From NCBI GenBank assembly GCA_017893485.1, contig CM030364.1, positions 38,523,038 to 38,587,037 of the forward strand: a stretch of DNA of 64,000 bases, given 5' to 3'. Source of the DNA: Hemerocallis citrina. Lineage: Eukaryota > Streptophyta > Magnoliopsida > Asparagales > Asphodelaceae. The notes under the pieces are model-generated. The model searched no databases, was not told the DNA's origin, and was given only the letters and a program-made list of their open reading frames with translations. Within the stretch, counting starts at the first letter, position 1. Every line of letters begins with the position of its first letter. Below, in pieces: positions 1 to 11,029 of the stretch. A program made the position numbers and the translations under genes.

Positions 1-350
1 TCACAACTCTCTCCTAGAGTTGCTCCTCAAACTCGTCTCCCAGATGGCTCTCTCCTAGAGCCGAGCTCTTTACTCCGCTCGCCTCCAAGGCGGAACTCTT
101 CTCAACGAGTTCGGAGCTCACAACTCTCTCCTAGAGTTGCTCCTTAAACTCGTCTCCCAAATGGCTCTCTCCTAGAGTCAAGCGCTTTGCTCTGCTCACC
201 TCCAAGGCGGACCACTTCTCAACGAGTTCGGAGCTCACAACTCTATCCTAGAGTTGCTCCTCAAACTCGTCTCCCAGATGGCTCTCTCCTAGAGCCAAGC
301 TCTTCGCTATGCTCACCCCCAAGAATGGATCTTCCTAGCCCATCTTCTTC
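1..350. repeat. 117-bp tandem repeat, about 3 copies
   Basis: The phrase TCACAACTCTCTCCTAGAG begins at 1 and recurs (with small changes) at 118 and 235, giving a 117-bp period; the third copy decays after about 340. Units are rich in GAGCTC and CTAGAG. Tandem repeats between pol and the 3' LTR are typical of Tat-lineage Ty3/gypsy elements, and a matching 3' LTR lies downstream, so I read this as part of that element's 3' non-coding region. Confidence 0.85.
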
Positions 351-2110
351 GCTCCTTGGAGTGGAGCTCCTCTTCTTCGATTTGGCGCTAAAACCAAACA
401 GCACATCACCGAGCTCGACCCCCTCTCACCTGGCCGAGCTCCAAGATGCCGACGTCGAGCTCCGACCCCTTGCCTCGTCGAAGTTGAGGTGTGTTTTGAC
501 CATGAAGAAGGGTGATTCTTCAACCCATTTCTGAAGAGAAGTTGTAGATCTTCGAGTTAGCTTCAAAACGAGGGGTCACACACCTCGATCGGACCTCCGT
601 AGCACCGGAAAAGTGGATCACCGAACAGCTTAGCCAAGCTACTGAGCTACTATGGGCAGAGGACGAGCTACCGAGTCACTAGTTACCGAAGTGACGAGGT
701 ACCGACCCTCACATTTGAAGAAAAATGATGCCGAACTACCTCAACCGTTGGATCATGTCAAAAAACATGCTAGAACATGATGAACGGCTCAGATCGCGCC
801 ACGTCTCCACAAAACGACAAGATAACGTTTTTTCGAAATCCGAGCCTCCTGTCTCGTGATTCGCGCCATGATCGTGATCAACCTTCCAGATTGAGCCACG
901 TAGCTCGGATCTGAAATTCGAGCTACCGAACTACCGAAGTGTAAAGTGGAAAAAATGCGCCTCAAAATTCGCGCTCGGATTTGCCGAACAAGAAGCAGCA
1001 AATAAATAAATAAATAAATAAATAAAAAGGAGCACGAGGGTCGGGTTCGGACCCGTTAGGGTCCCTAATCCCAACTCCATTTCACTTCCTTTTCTTCAGC
1101 CAACTTCCCGCCAAAACTAGAGAAAAAAAAGAAGAGAGAACCCAAACTCTTCGCCAACTCGTCGAAGCTATGCAACGATCTTCCACTCCAACCATGCCGA
1201 GCTCCATCTCGGCCGAGCTCCTCTATCCGTCGAAGCCCATAAGCAAGCTCCACCATAGCTTCGACGAGGAGCTTTGTCACCGAAAACAGAGCCCACCTCC
1301 GAGCACACCCTTCACTGGGCTCCCCTCTCTTGTCTCCACACCAACGAGCTCCATCACCGAGCTCGACCCCATCTCCTTCCCGAGCTCCCTCCATCGTCGA
1401 GCTCCAAAACCCAACTACTCGTCGAGCTCCTTCGTCCAAGTTCCGAACCTATCGCCATGCCGAGCTCCACTTCCGACGAGCTTCACTCCACTCGTCGAGC
1501 TCGTTCGTCAAAGCCCCGACCACTTCCAAGCTTGACCCGTGATCAAGCTCCTCTCCTCCTCCACAATGACGAGCTCTTCTTCGAAGAGCTCCGAACCCAT
1601 CGTCGGAGCTCTCCCGAGCCGAACTCCTCTCACCTCGATGACCTCCGAACCACTCTCAGTGCTTGCCCAAGCTTCTCCACGATTCGCCAACTCCGAAAGC
1701 TTCTTTAACCACCGAAGCTCCTCGCCGAGCTGCACACCGCCGTCGCCAAGCTCCGACGAGTTCCTTTCCAATGCTGACCTCCCTCGTCGAGTTCTCCCGA
1801 GCTCCACGTACGAACGAGCTCCACAAGCTCACCTCGCTAGCCCAACTCCGAACAAGCTCCATCATCTCCTTCTTTGAACTCCCTCGAGCGAGCTCTCGTC
1901 AACGAACCCATCTCTACGCAAGCTCCTCTCGCACCCCAAGCTCTGACCTCGCCTCTGCTTGCCGAGCTCCTCCTCCTCGAGCCCCAGCGATGCCCTCGGA
2001 GGTAGTGGCAGAATGGGAGATGGGGTCGGAGGTAAGGTCGGGTCGGAAGCATAGATGAAGAGGAGAGTAAAAGAAGAAAGAGCAGGAGAAAGAAGAGAAA
2101 GAAACAGGGC
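351..2110. other. GAGCTC-rich non-coding region of a Tat-type retrotransposon
   Basis: This stretch is dominated by short irregular repeats of (C)GAGCTC(C), densest between 1180 and 1990. Open frames exist on both strands but consist of Ser/Pro/Leu/Glu-rich low-complexity sequence that merely reads the repeat, and I see no domain. A short (AAAT)n run lies at 1000-1025. It is most simply the 3' untranslated region of the element whose LTR starts at 2799. Confidence 0.6.
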
Positions 2111-2782
2111 ATGGAGAAAGAGCAGAGGAAAAAAAAAATTACAACGTGGCGATGGCTTCATCTCCAAGGGTCGGCCGGTTGCCGAGGTGCCAACCCACTG
2201 ACCTTGAAATTGGAGAAAAAACCCTACCGACCAATACAAGCCGTCCAATCTTCTCAAAATTTACGTCACAACACGATCGACGTCCAGAAATGCGCCACAT
2301 GTCCAGAACGTGATCTACTTTGCGCTGTGCGCACATCTGATCATGATCGACGTTCAGAAATGCGCCACGTGTCCAGGTAATTTTTAATTTATTTGTTTTA
2401 ATTATTTAAAAAATGTGAAAAAATATTTAAAAATCGAAAAAAATTAATTAAAAAATTTTAAAATAATTATTAATTCAGAAAAATTATTTTAAAATTCTAA
2501 AAATATAATTATTTAATTAGAATAACTAATTAATATTTTTGATAATTAATTATTTAATTTGAAAAATGAATAAAAAATTCAAAAAAATGAGAAAAAATGC
2601 ACAAAAATCTGGAAAAATCACCAAAATTCCAGAAAATTATGAGGATATTTTGGGCATTTTACAAGTCCATAATAACACCGTTGCACCCCGAGCAAGATCC
2701 GAACTCCCATAAGAACACCGATAAAATCCCGTACGCCATCAGAACAACAAAACTACTCCTCGAAGACTGTAGAACTCAGTCT
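2111..2782. other. 3' non-coding spacer before the polypurine tract
   Basis: The part at 2262-2378 holds two near-direct copies of a segment containing GATCGACGT(C/T)CAGAAATGCGCCAC. It is followed by about 230 bp of very AT-rich sequence (2380-2600). No gene is visible. Confidence 0.5.
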
Positions 2783-2798
2783 CCAGGAGTGGGGGGCT
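2783..2798 (+). other. Polypurine tract of the Tat-type element
   Basis: CCAGGAGTGGGGGGCT lies directly before a TGTGATATGG LTR start. A purine-rich run abutting TG is the plus-strand priming site of LTR retrotransposons and fixes the 3' LTR start and the plus orientation. Confidence 0.75.
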
Positions 2799-3312
2799 TG
2801 TGATATGGCTAAAAATGGGATTAAATCGGGACCGTTCAAATCAGACATGAATCTGAAAGCTCAGGGGTAAAACGGTAATTTCACCTACAAACGGGTCTGA
2901 AATGGGAACTGGGTCTTTATTCAAATCCCAATAACCCATAAACAGATCTGTCTTACTGGGTACGGGTCCCAACCCGTTGTAAACCAGTTCAGAAGGATAA
3001 AAAAAAATTTAGATTCATAATTATCCCTAAGAAGTGATCTTAACCGCTTCTATCCATTCACACCGGGAAGTAGGGATATATTCATATCTTGAAACGGATC
3101 CCTAAGGAGACTATAAATACCCCCCATCCACCATCATTAAGAGGTAATCAATATTTTTCCAGTTTTAAGTTCTTGCTTAATCATTCAGATTACTGACAAG
3201 AGCGTCGGAGGGTGCGTCGTCGGGATCCATCCCGGTGTCTCGCACTTTTTGCAGGTTCGCAGCAGCAGCAAGTGACCAAGTCAACACATTGGTGAAGGTC
3301 AACAGATCAACA
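2799..3312 (+). mobile_element. 3' LTR of a Tat-lineage Ty3/gypsy retrotransposon
   Basis: The LTR opens with TGTGATATGG after the polypurine tract. It carries a TATA box (TATAAATA, 3112-3119) and downstream the GAGCGTCGGAGGG...TTTGCAGGT segment (about 3200-3255) that I associate with Tat/Retand/Ogre-type U5 regions. The right end is uncertain: several CA dinucleotides between 3275 and 3372 are possible and no internal partner LTR is in the window to settle it. The element's gag-pol lies to the left, outside the window, or is absent. Confidence 0.65.
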
Positions 3313-3960
3313 GGTTTGCCTTGTTCGTTTTCTCAAGAATCCACAAATTCTATCTGTTTGCTCCCACACCAAAATCAGCAGCAACAATCACTTACTTGAA
3401 AAATGAACGGTTTCTTAGCATATATAGAAACAAATAGATAACCTAATACATGAGCAAGACATGTGCCAAGCTCATGAATTTACATATACATCGAATTTAT
3501 GACATATAGATCATATCAAATGGTGTTGATCATGCGTTCGGAGAAGAGATTTGTGCCGAATGGGTGACACTCTAGAAAATTCTAGATTTCTTATTCTCAA
3601 AATAAAATTATAGCAGTTATTTTGTTATCTATTTTAAACTTGAAAAATATTATGCTATAAAAGATTAGTTATTTTTCATAAAAAAGAAGCTCTATTAATT
3701 CAATAAAAGGTAATAGTATAATTCATGTGCAATATTGTACATAATTCTCAGAATATAAGAAAATGAAAAAAACAATTTTAAAAATAATAATATCTAATAA
3801 CAATTATACATTTTTGCACGATTTTTTTAGGTTTGATTAACGGTTATGATTCCAATTTAAAATTTGGATGGAGAAAGAGTGGGTGGTTGTCTCCTACATT
3901 TGCTCTCATTCTCTTATTTTAAAAAGAAAAAGAAGAAAAATCACTGGAACAAAAGTGGTC
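3313..3960. other. AT-rich intergenic sequence, no gene seen
   Basis: No long open frame, no repeat structure and no RNA gene is recognised. The last 40 bp lead into the Helitron-like 5' segment. Confidence 0.5.
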
Positions 3961-4168
3961 TTAGCATTATACTATATCTTAAGCTAATAGGCCTACCCCT
4001 TCTCTCCTTTCTCCATTTTGAAATGGAGAAAAGAGAGCAAAAGTAGGAAATCACACCTACCTTAACACGTGCACACCTCATTTTTTTACTTAACAAAATA
4101 AAATACAAAAATAAATACAAAAACAAAAAAAATTCTTCTTCTGCCAACCCCCCCTCCACAAAATTCTG

Positions 4169-4173
4169 CTAAC
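4169..4173. repeat. Left target-site duplication CTAAC
   Basis: CTAAC precedes the left LTR and is repeated at 16078-16082 after the right LTR; 5 bp is the normal size for Ty3/gypsy integration. Confidence 0.9.
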
Positions 4174-5781
4174 TGTAACACCCCGAATTCCAAAATACAA
4201 CTGAATTCGAAGTTCCACAGGATCTTTACACTTCTTTCGTACAAATTTACAAGGAAATAAAAACTTTTTGTTACATCAGAGTTTACAATTACATTACATA
4301 TTTATAGCGGAAGCAATGTACAATAAATTACATGAATAAAATGTACAACACTTGAATCAATCTTTAATCGGCATGCATTCTCTTAGTTTTGTTAATCACT
4401 TTACCCTGCATAAAAATTGTAGGCGCGTCAGTTGCTTACAACCGACGAAATATTATACACGGCTATCCTCTCTATGCCGGAAACAGTATAACGATTCTCA
4501 AATACTTAAACAATCACAAACTTGATCACAAACAGAAACTACAAGGGGCTATCCTATAGATGTCGTGTAGTGCGGTGCACTTAGTCCTTAATATAGTTAT
4601 GTATATTATATGACACTAATGCGCACTTGTCCATATTCTATGCATCCCATACTACATATGTCTGAGGGCAAGCCCTTAACCGTTCTTCATCTTGTAGGGT
4701 TCAATCCCTCTTCATGACTTAAACTACTACTATAACTACGATAAGTATCCTAGATGTTCTATGACTTACGAGCTCATGTCCAGACTGCCTGGAGGGGAAT
4801 CCCACGTTATGTCACGATGCATCGTGAAGAACCTATAGACAATTTAGCCTCCATCATGGGACATGACACCACCAGCAGTCACCAAACACCCCACGAGCAT
4901 CGCATACGGTACGGACTCCTGGAGACATATCCACGTAATGTCACGACGCATCGTGAAGACAGCCTGTGAATATTCTCATACCGTAGCTCCGAGGCCCTCA
5001 TACTCGTGTTTTTCTCATATTTTCATCACGTCTTCACTATGTATCTAGTCCTTAGTTATTCGAATCATGAACAAAATCAATTCTCTAGAGTTAGCCCTTC
5101 CACTATACCGGTCTTAACCATTTATTCAACATGACCCAAATCTTGGTCTTTTCATCTCAAATTTCATTTCAACACATTTCTTTTCAATACCGGTACAAGG
5201 CTTAACTACACTATAGTTCTCAATTTCAATTCATAATCACAAAAATTGAGTCTTTATACTCATAAATTCTTTTCCATAATTAACATGATTTCCATTCTTT
5301 TCTATGAATCAAAACTCATACATAAAGTTCAATTTCAATTCATGTATTTCATACTCAAATTTATTTCAATAAATCCATTAGATTCCCAAACTAGTATTTC
5401 TTTCTTTTATTTAATTCATTCAACAAAGTTGTATTTTTCATCTATCTTTAAAGTGCACACAAAACCCAAAATTGATGAACAAAAATCCATAATCAACACA
5501 ATTAAATTTTCCTCCTTTCAAAATATCCCTTTTATAACTTAATAAAATTTTCTCATGAAAATAATAACTTTTCATATTTATACAAGTGTCAATTTTCATA
5601 CAAGTCTACTTAATTTTTTACTTCTAAGTCACTTTTATTTTAGTCAAATAATGCACAAATATTTTTCATTGAATCCACATATTTTTAGAATAATTATAGT
5701 ATTTTTTTTCGGATTTGTAGAAGCCAAGAAATCAATTTAAAATCCAAAAAAATCAAAAATGTTATATTCTGCCAAAACCAA

Positions 5782-5850
5782 GAATCGAACCCAAGACCTG
5801 AAGCTAGCCGCCCACCACCAAAGGCCAACTGGGCTAAGGCGCAACCACGA
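5782..5850 (-). promoter_or_regulatory. tRNA-like module 1 in LTR (A box and B box)
   Basis: On the minus strand TAGCCCAGTTGG (5825-5836) matches the pol III A box pattern TRGCNNAGTNGG, and GGTTCGATTC (5782-5791) matches the B box. Spacing is about 33 bp, as in a tRNA. The whole does not fold into a credible tRNA. The module recurs at 14336-14404 and, in plus orientation, at 54430-54500. Confidence 0.5.
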
Positions 5851-5934
5851 TATGGAGTGGGCTTTAATTAATAAGGGGTTTCGGTTTCGGGTTGGGGGTT
5901 TTATTCAAAAATGAAAACAAAAGGGCAGAGCCCA

Positions 5935-6020
5935 GTTTCGAACCCAAGACCACAGACACACCTGCACGCTACAGTAAGCACCCAAAGCAACCGATAACCA
6001 AATGGTCTAAGAGACCAATC
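5935..6020 (-). promoter_or_regulatory. tRNA-like module 2 in LTR
   Basis: On the minus strand TAGACCATTTGG (5998-6009) resembles an A box, and GGTTCGAAAC (5935-5944) a B box. The related copy in the solo LTR (A box 54268-54279, B box 54332-54341) reads ACCAAGTGGTTATGG, close to the A-box region of Leu/Ser-type tRNAs. Confidence 0.45.
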
Positions 6021-7516
6021 TGATATAGGATGGGATTTTTAGGGTTAAAGTCTGAGTCTCTGTTATTTCGAATTTTTTTCAAAAATGAATATTTTTGAGT
6101 CCTTTTCTTCTCCAAATTCATTCAAAAATTCCAGATTTCATTTTTCATCTTATTACAACATTTCAATAAAATAAAAATTGATTTTTGATACAAAACAACA
6201 TAATTTGCTCTCTACTTCATTTTCATTCTTCAATTTCGAATTTAGGGGAAAATAAGCATAATCTCCTTATAAATTACACTTAAAATTTTCCTATATCACT
6301 TATAATATTTTTATTAACATTGTACAATTATCTTAGTAATAAAATTCATTTTTTTTCATGTCATTTAAAAACACATTAATCAAAATCACCTATATCTATA
6401 GTTCTTTATTCAATTGTTCAACATACAAGCATGTATTTGTTTATCTAGCACATCACAACAAAATTGAGCATGGTAACATGGTAATCTTTAACAAATCATA
6501 ATTTGGCAATCAATTTAACACTCTTTTAACATATAATCAAACTAATAGCAATTTGTCTCATTTTCATAATGCATGACTATATTTGTTAGTTTCTCCTTAA
6601 TTTGTCAACCACATCCTAACATGATGTCTAATTAGAAGTTTAAGAGAAACACCCACCTTAAATGGAAAGAAACAATCAAATATACTCCAGGAGAATCTCT
6701 TACAACGAATGAATGAAGCCTTCTCCTCCTAGATCAAGCCACGAAATTGCCTTCTTCTTGGTGCAATCCTGAACCCGAGGCTCCCCTATGCAATCCGACC
6801 TCCTTCTCCTTGGTTGAAGCACTCACACAAAACACTCACTCTTTTCAACTCACAACTCCTCAATCTTTTGCCTTACTACTTGTATTCTTTTCTCTCTTTC
6901 TATTCTTTCTTTTCAATTTTTTCCAAGTGTGAGAATGAAGAGTGTGGGAGGGGATATTTATACAATTTTCTAGGGTGAATGGAGGGCCAAGATTAGATCA
7001 AATGGTTAGAGATTATGGGCCACGATGAAGTAGGGAGTTGAAATAACTTCCCATGATAAGAGTAACCAACTCTCCACCACTCCCATCTCTCCCACTCTCC
7101 TAATCCCACCCGGCCAACTACAAAGTGTGCACATTGCACATGCTAGTGTATGCACGTGCCACTCTAGTATCCCCCGTTTACAAATTTGTTCATGTGACAA
7201 ATTTAATTGTCCATGAAATGAGTCTACACTACAAGTAAGACCATTTCAAAAGAGAATGAAAGTAAATGGGCTCACTAATGGGCCAAACTAATCATGGGCT
7301 TTAAAATAATTAATTTAATTAATAAAATAGATTGGGCTTGAAGACAATTAAGCCTAGAATTTAATTAGGCTTTTAAAGAAAATATTTTTTTTTGGAAAAA
7401 TAAAGAGAACAAATACTATATAAAAATATTTTATAAAAGAAATTTTACAACTGAAATCATACGTGCACAACACGTAAAATCACAAAAATCTCATAAATGA
7501 AAACTAGGGTGTTACA

Positions 7517-7530
7517 ACACTCCCTCCTTA
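7517..7530 (-). other. Polypurine tract of the Tekay-type element
   Basis: The minus strand reads TAAGGAGGGAGTGT directly before the 3' LTR start (TGTAACACCC on the minus strand). It lies about 80 bp past the pol stop. Confidence 0.8.
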
Positions 7531-7612
7531 GAATAGTTCAGTCCCCGGAATTACACTTAAAGAGTGAGAATACAACAAAGAGATAAGAAAAGAAAAGAAA
7601 AGAAGATGCAAA

Positions 7613-7960
7613 TCACTCAAAGAGCTCAGGATGATCTTTCATCATCATCTCCTCAGATTCCCAAGTAGCCTCTTCAACCAACTGGTTTCTCCAGACTACT
7701 TTGACCATCAGTATCATCTTGTTACTCAAGACTTTCTCCCGACAATCAACAATCTCAATCGGAAGCTCATTGTAACTCAGATCCAACTGCAAACCTTCCT
7801 GCACTTCAGGCAAATGGTGACTAGGATCTGGAATGTAAACTCTCAGCATAAACAAATGGAAGACACTGTGCACCTGCGACAACTCTTCTGGCAACTCTAA
7901 CCGATAAGCAGTTTTCTCAATCCGCTTCAATATCTTGTACGGGCCTATGAACCTCAGGGC
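7613..7960 (-). pseudogene. pol C-terminus with chromodomain-like segment
   Basis: The frame at 7613-7930 follows integrase after an in-frame stop near 7960. It begins with the conserved integrase tail (AYRLELPEELSQVHSVFHL, with VSM-like motif changed) and ends with VKVVWRNQ...EEATWESEEMM, the chromodomain-like signature of chromovirus integrases that directs insertion into heterochromatin. The stop separating it from integrase means the tail would not be joined to the enzyme. Confidence 0.8.
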
Positions 7961-8990
7961 TTACTTTCCACTTCTGCCGAAGTGAATCACACCCTTGCTA
8001 GGTGAAACCTTCAGAAAGACAAAGTCACCAACCTCAAACTCAAGGTTCCTCCTCCGGTTGTCTGCATAGCTCTTCTGCCTACTCTGAGCATCCACCAACC
8101 TTTTCTTGATCAGATCAATCTTTTCAGAGGTCTGCTGCACAATCTCAGGCCCAAACATCTGACATTCCCCAACTTCGAACCAACAAACAGGTGTTCTGCA
8201 CTTCCTGCCATACAGAGCTTCGTACGGCGCCATCCCAATACTAGTCTGAAAACTGTTGTTGTAGGCAAACTTTACCAGAGCTAAGTGCCTTTCCCAACTG
8301 CCTCCAAAGTCTAGTACACAGCACCGAAGCATATTCTCAAGAATACGGTTGACTCTCTCGGTCTGCCCATCGGTCTGCAGATGAAAAGCAGTGCTGAAAT
8401 CCGTCTTGGTACCCAAAGCTATCTGAAGACTCCACCAAAAATGCGAAGTAAACCACGCATCCCGATCAGACACAATGGTTAACGGAACACCATGAAGCCT
8501 GACGATCTCACCAACTAACAGCTCAGCCAATCTGTCTATCAACAAAGTGAGTTTCATCGCCAAGAAGTGAGCGGATTTGGTTAATCGATCGACTATGACC
8601 TAAATCGCATCATTGCTCTTGGAACTCTTGGGTAAACCCGTGATGAAATATATACTGATGTTATCCCACTTCCATTCCGGAATAGGTAACAGTTGCAATA
8701 GACCTCTGGCTTTCTGATTTTCGGCTTTGACCTGCTGACAGATCTCACACCTTGCCACGAACTCGGTCACATCCCGCTTCAAACCTGACCACTAGAAATG
8801 CTGCTTAATGTCCCTATACATCTTAGTACTCCCATGATGTATTGAAAAAAGAGTAGCATGTGCCTCCTGAAGAATACTTTCTTTCAAGTCCGACTGATTC
8901 GGAACACATAGCCTCTCTCCAAACCACATCACTCCATCCCTGATCTGGAACTCGGACAACCTGCCAGCACCAACCTGCTCCTTCATCTTT
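7961..8990 (-). pseudogene. Integrase (chromovirus pol), broken and catalytically damaged
   Basis: Three minus-strand frames (8792-8986, 8600-8782, 7961-8563) together form integrase. The first two give the zinc-binding HHCC part (HATLFSIHHG...CEICQQ). The catalytic core follows: in the first motif the usual acidic residue is replaced (ISIYFITGLP, where the family has MDF), the second Asp (IVSDRDAWF) and the Glu (TDGQTERVNR) are present. Stops at 8783-8791 and near 8599 interrupt it. Integrase would insert the cDNA into chromatin; this copy could not. Confidence 0.88.
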
Positions 8991-9118
8991 TAAATCTCTA
9001 CATCTTCCTTCTAACTTGCGATAATCCTTTCATTCAGCGTTGGTTGAAGCCTCAACTGAGCTAAAGATGATCCCAAGCCTTGCAGAACAACTTCAATACC
9101 AGCCCGATCCAACTCCTC

Positions 9119-9817
9119 TTCTAGCTACCTCTGAGTTGTAATCAAACTAGCCAGACTACTCTTGCGGCTAAGTGCATCAGCAACAACATTAGCCTTCCCA
9201 GGATGGTACGTAATCTCCGGACGAATGTCCTCAAGTACTTCTAGCCATCGCCTTTGCCTCAAATTCAGATCTTTCTGCTGATAGATGTATTTCAAGCTTT
9301 TGTGGTCCGTGTACATATTCAGCTTCTCACCATACACGTAATGTCTCCATTGCTTTAAGGCAAAGATAATCGCAGCCAACTCTAGATCATGAGTCGGATA
9401 ATTCTTCTCATGCGGTCGTAGTTGCCTAGACCCATAAGCGATCACTTTTCCTTCTTGCATTAAGACACAATCAAGCCCACGATGTAAAGTATCGCTGTAG
9501 ACATCATACTCAACACCTGCTCTAGGCAAAGCCAAAATAGGTGCAGTAGTCAGCCTCTCTTTCAATTCCTGAAAGCTTGCCTCGCACTGCTCAGTCCACT
9601 TGACGTTCACATTCTTCTTGGTCAGACAAGTGAGCGGCACGGCTATCTAAGCATAGCCCAGGATAAATCTCCTGTAATATCTAGTCAGCCCAAGGAAACT
9701 CCTGATTTCCTTCACTGTAGTAGGCCTTGCCTAATCCTTCACCGCCTCTATCCTCTGCGGATCAGTTGCCACTCCTTCCTTAGAAAGGATGTGACCCAGG
9801 AATGCCACTTCAGATTT
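9119..9817 (-). pseudogene. RT C-terminus and RNase H (chromovirus pol), broken
   Basis: The frame at 9125-9640 carries the RT connection segment ([16 protein letters not shown]) and RNase H with its acidic residues: VYSDTL (family usually SDAS), DLELAA and YTDHKSLKY. It ends at an in-frame stop after the ALSRKSS segment. The 9641-9817 part between this and the RT frame continues the same protein (LGHILSKEG...) but holds several stops. RNase H would remove template RNA during cDNA synthesis. The related element at 50682-51413 reads through most of these stop positions. Confidence 0.88.
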
Positions 9818-10993
9818 CTAGAAATCGCACTTGGACAACTTGGCATACAACTCATGCTCCTGAAGCTTCTTCAAAGCTGCTGCCAGATGCTCTGTATGCT
9901 CCTCTTCTGACTTGGAGTACATAAGGATATCGTCGATAAACACCACGACGAAAGAATCAATAGATGGCCTCAGAACTCTGTTCATCATATCTATAAAAAT
10001 TACAGGCGCATTCGTCACTCCAAACGACATAACTAAAAATTCGTAATGCCCGTGTCGAGTTCTGAACGCAGTCTTATGCACATCTTTAGTCTTCACTCGA
10101 ACTTGATGGTAACCTGACCGAAGATCTATTTTGGAGAAAATAGCTGCTCCTTGTAGACGATCGAACAGGTCGTCAATTCGTGGAATCAGATACTTATTCT
10201 GAATAGTGATCTTATTCAGCTCCCGGTAATCGATGCACATCCTCATCGAACCGTCTTTCTTCTTTACCAAAAGCACCAGCGCTCCCCAGGGCGACGCACT
10301 CGGTTGAATAAAGCCTTTCTTCAACAGTTCCTCAATCTGCTGTTTGATCTCATCCTGCTCCACAGGCACCATCCTATACGGGGCCTTGGTGGAAATGGGT
10401 GCACTCCCTGGCTGAATAGTGATGCTGAACTCCACATCACGATGCGGGGGTAACCCAGGCAAATCTTCCAAGAACACAGTCGGATAATCCCGAACCACAT
10501 GAATTTGTTGTTCCTCCGCAGGAACATCCCTTTTGCAGATAGCTACCACCAAACCAGAACATCTCTTCTTCCCTTGGAAAGTGACTTCAGGACCACCTGG
10601 AGCCTTCACTGTTACTTCCTTGGTCTTACACTCGATGTTCGCACTGTACACCGACATCCAATCAATGCCAATGATAACATCGACTCCCAAGACATTCAGC
10701 TCGATTAGATCAATCCCAAAATTTCTATCTCCAATCATGATCTCGTAGTCCGCATAATACCGATCAGTGGTTAGAGTCTCCCCTGATGGAGTAGCTACTG
10801 CCAAGACCTTACCTGGAAAAACTTTCGGTTCGACTCCCAAAACTTTAGCAAACTTAGGTGATACAAAAGTGTGAGGGGATCCAGTATCGAACAAAACAAC
10901 AGCTTTCTTTCTATTCAAAATAAGTTCTTCAGTTACATAACACACACTCGTTACATAATAGTTCACTATATAAGGCGGGAAAAAGAGAAACAA
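9818..10993 (-). pseudogene. Protease and reverse transcriptase (chromovirus pol)
   Basis: A 391-codon open frame, the longest of the element. Roughly residues 25-130 are the retroviral-type aspartic protease with [12 protein letters not shown] as active site. The RT follows: [45 protein letters not shown], the chromovirus-type [18 protein letters not shown], and the catalytic FIDDILMYS. It stops at SKCDF, where the sister element at 51413 continues with Trp. Protease would mature the polyprotein and RT copy the genomic RNA. There is no native start here; the frame is part of a gag-pol polyprotein. Confidence 0.9.
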
Positions 10994-11029
10994 CAGAAAA
11001 CACTCTAAACATCCTCCCTCGTACCAGTG

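Larger units (their letters stand above)
4174..7516 (-). repeat. 3' LTR of the Tekay-type element
   Basis: This is the left copy (3343 bp), bounded by CTAAC and by the polypurine tract. It aligns along its whole length with 12728-16077. It contains two tRNA-like modules in minus orientation (5782-5850 and 5935-6020). Open frames of 98 and 61 codons (5246-5542, 5555-5740) are repeated in the other LTR only because the LTR is duplicated. Confidence 0.93.

Noticed and set aside
1065..2257. Overlapping open frames on both strands
   Set aside because: They translate the GAGCTC repeat into Ser/Pro/Glu/Leu low complexity; no domain and no preferred strand.
5246..5740. Conserved 98- and 61-codon frames, repeated at 13800-14294
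   Set aside because: Conservation is due to the duplicated LTR; the frames are AT-rich, lack domains and are absent from the related LTR at 52777.
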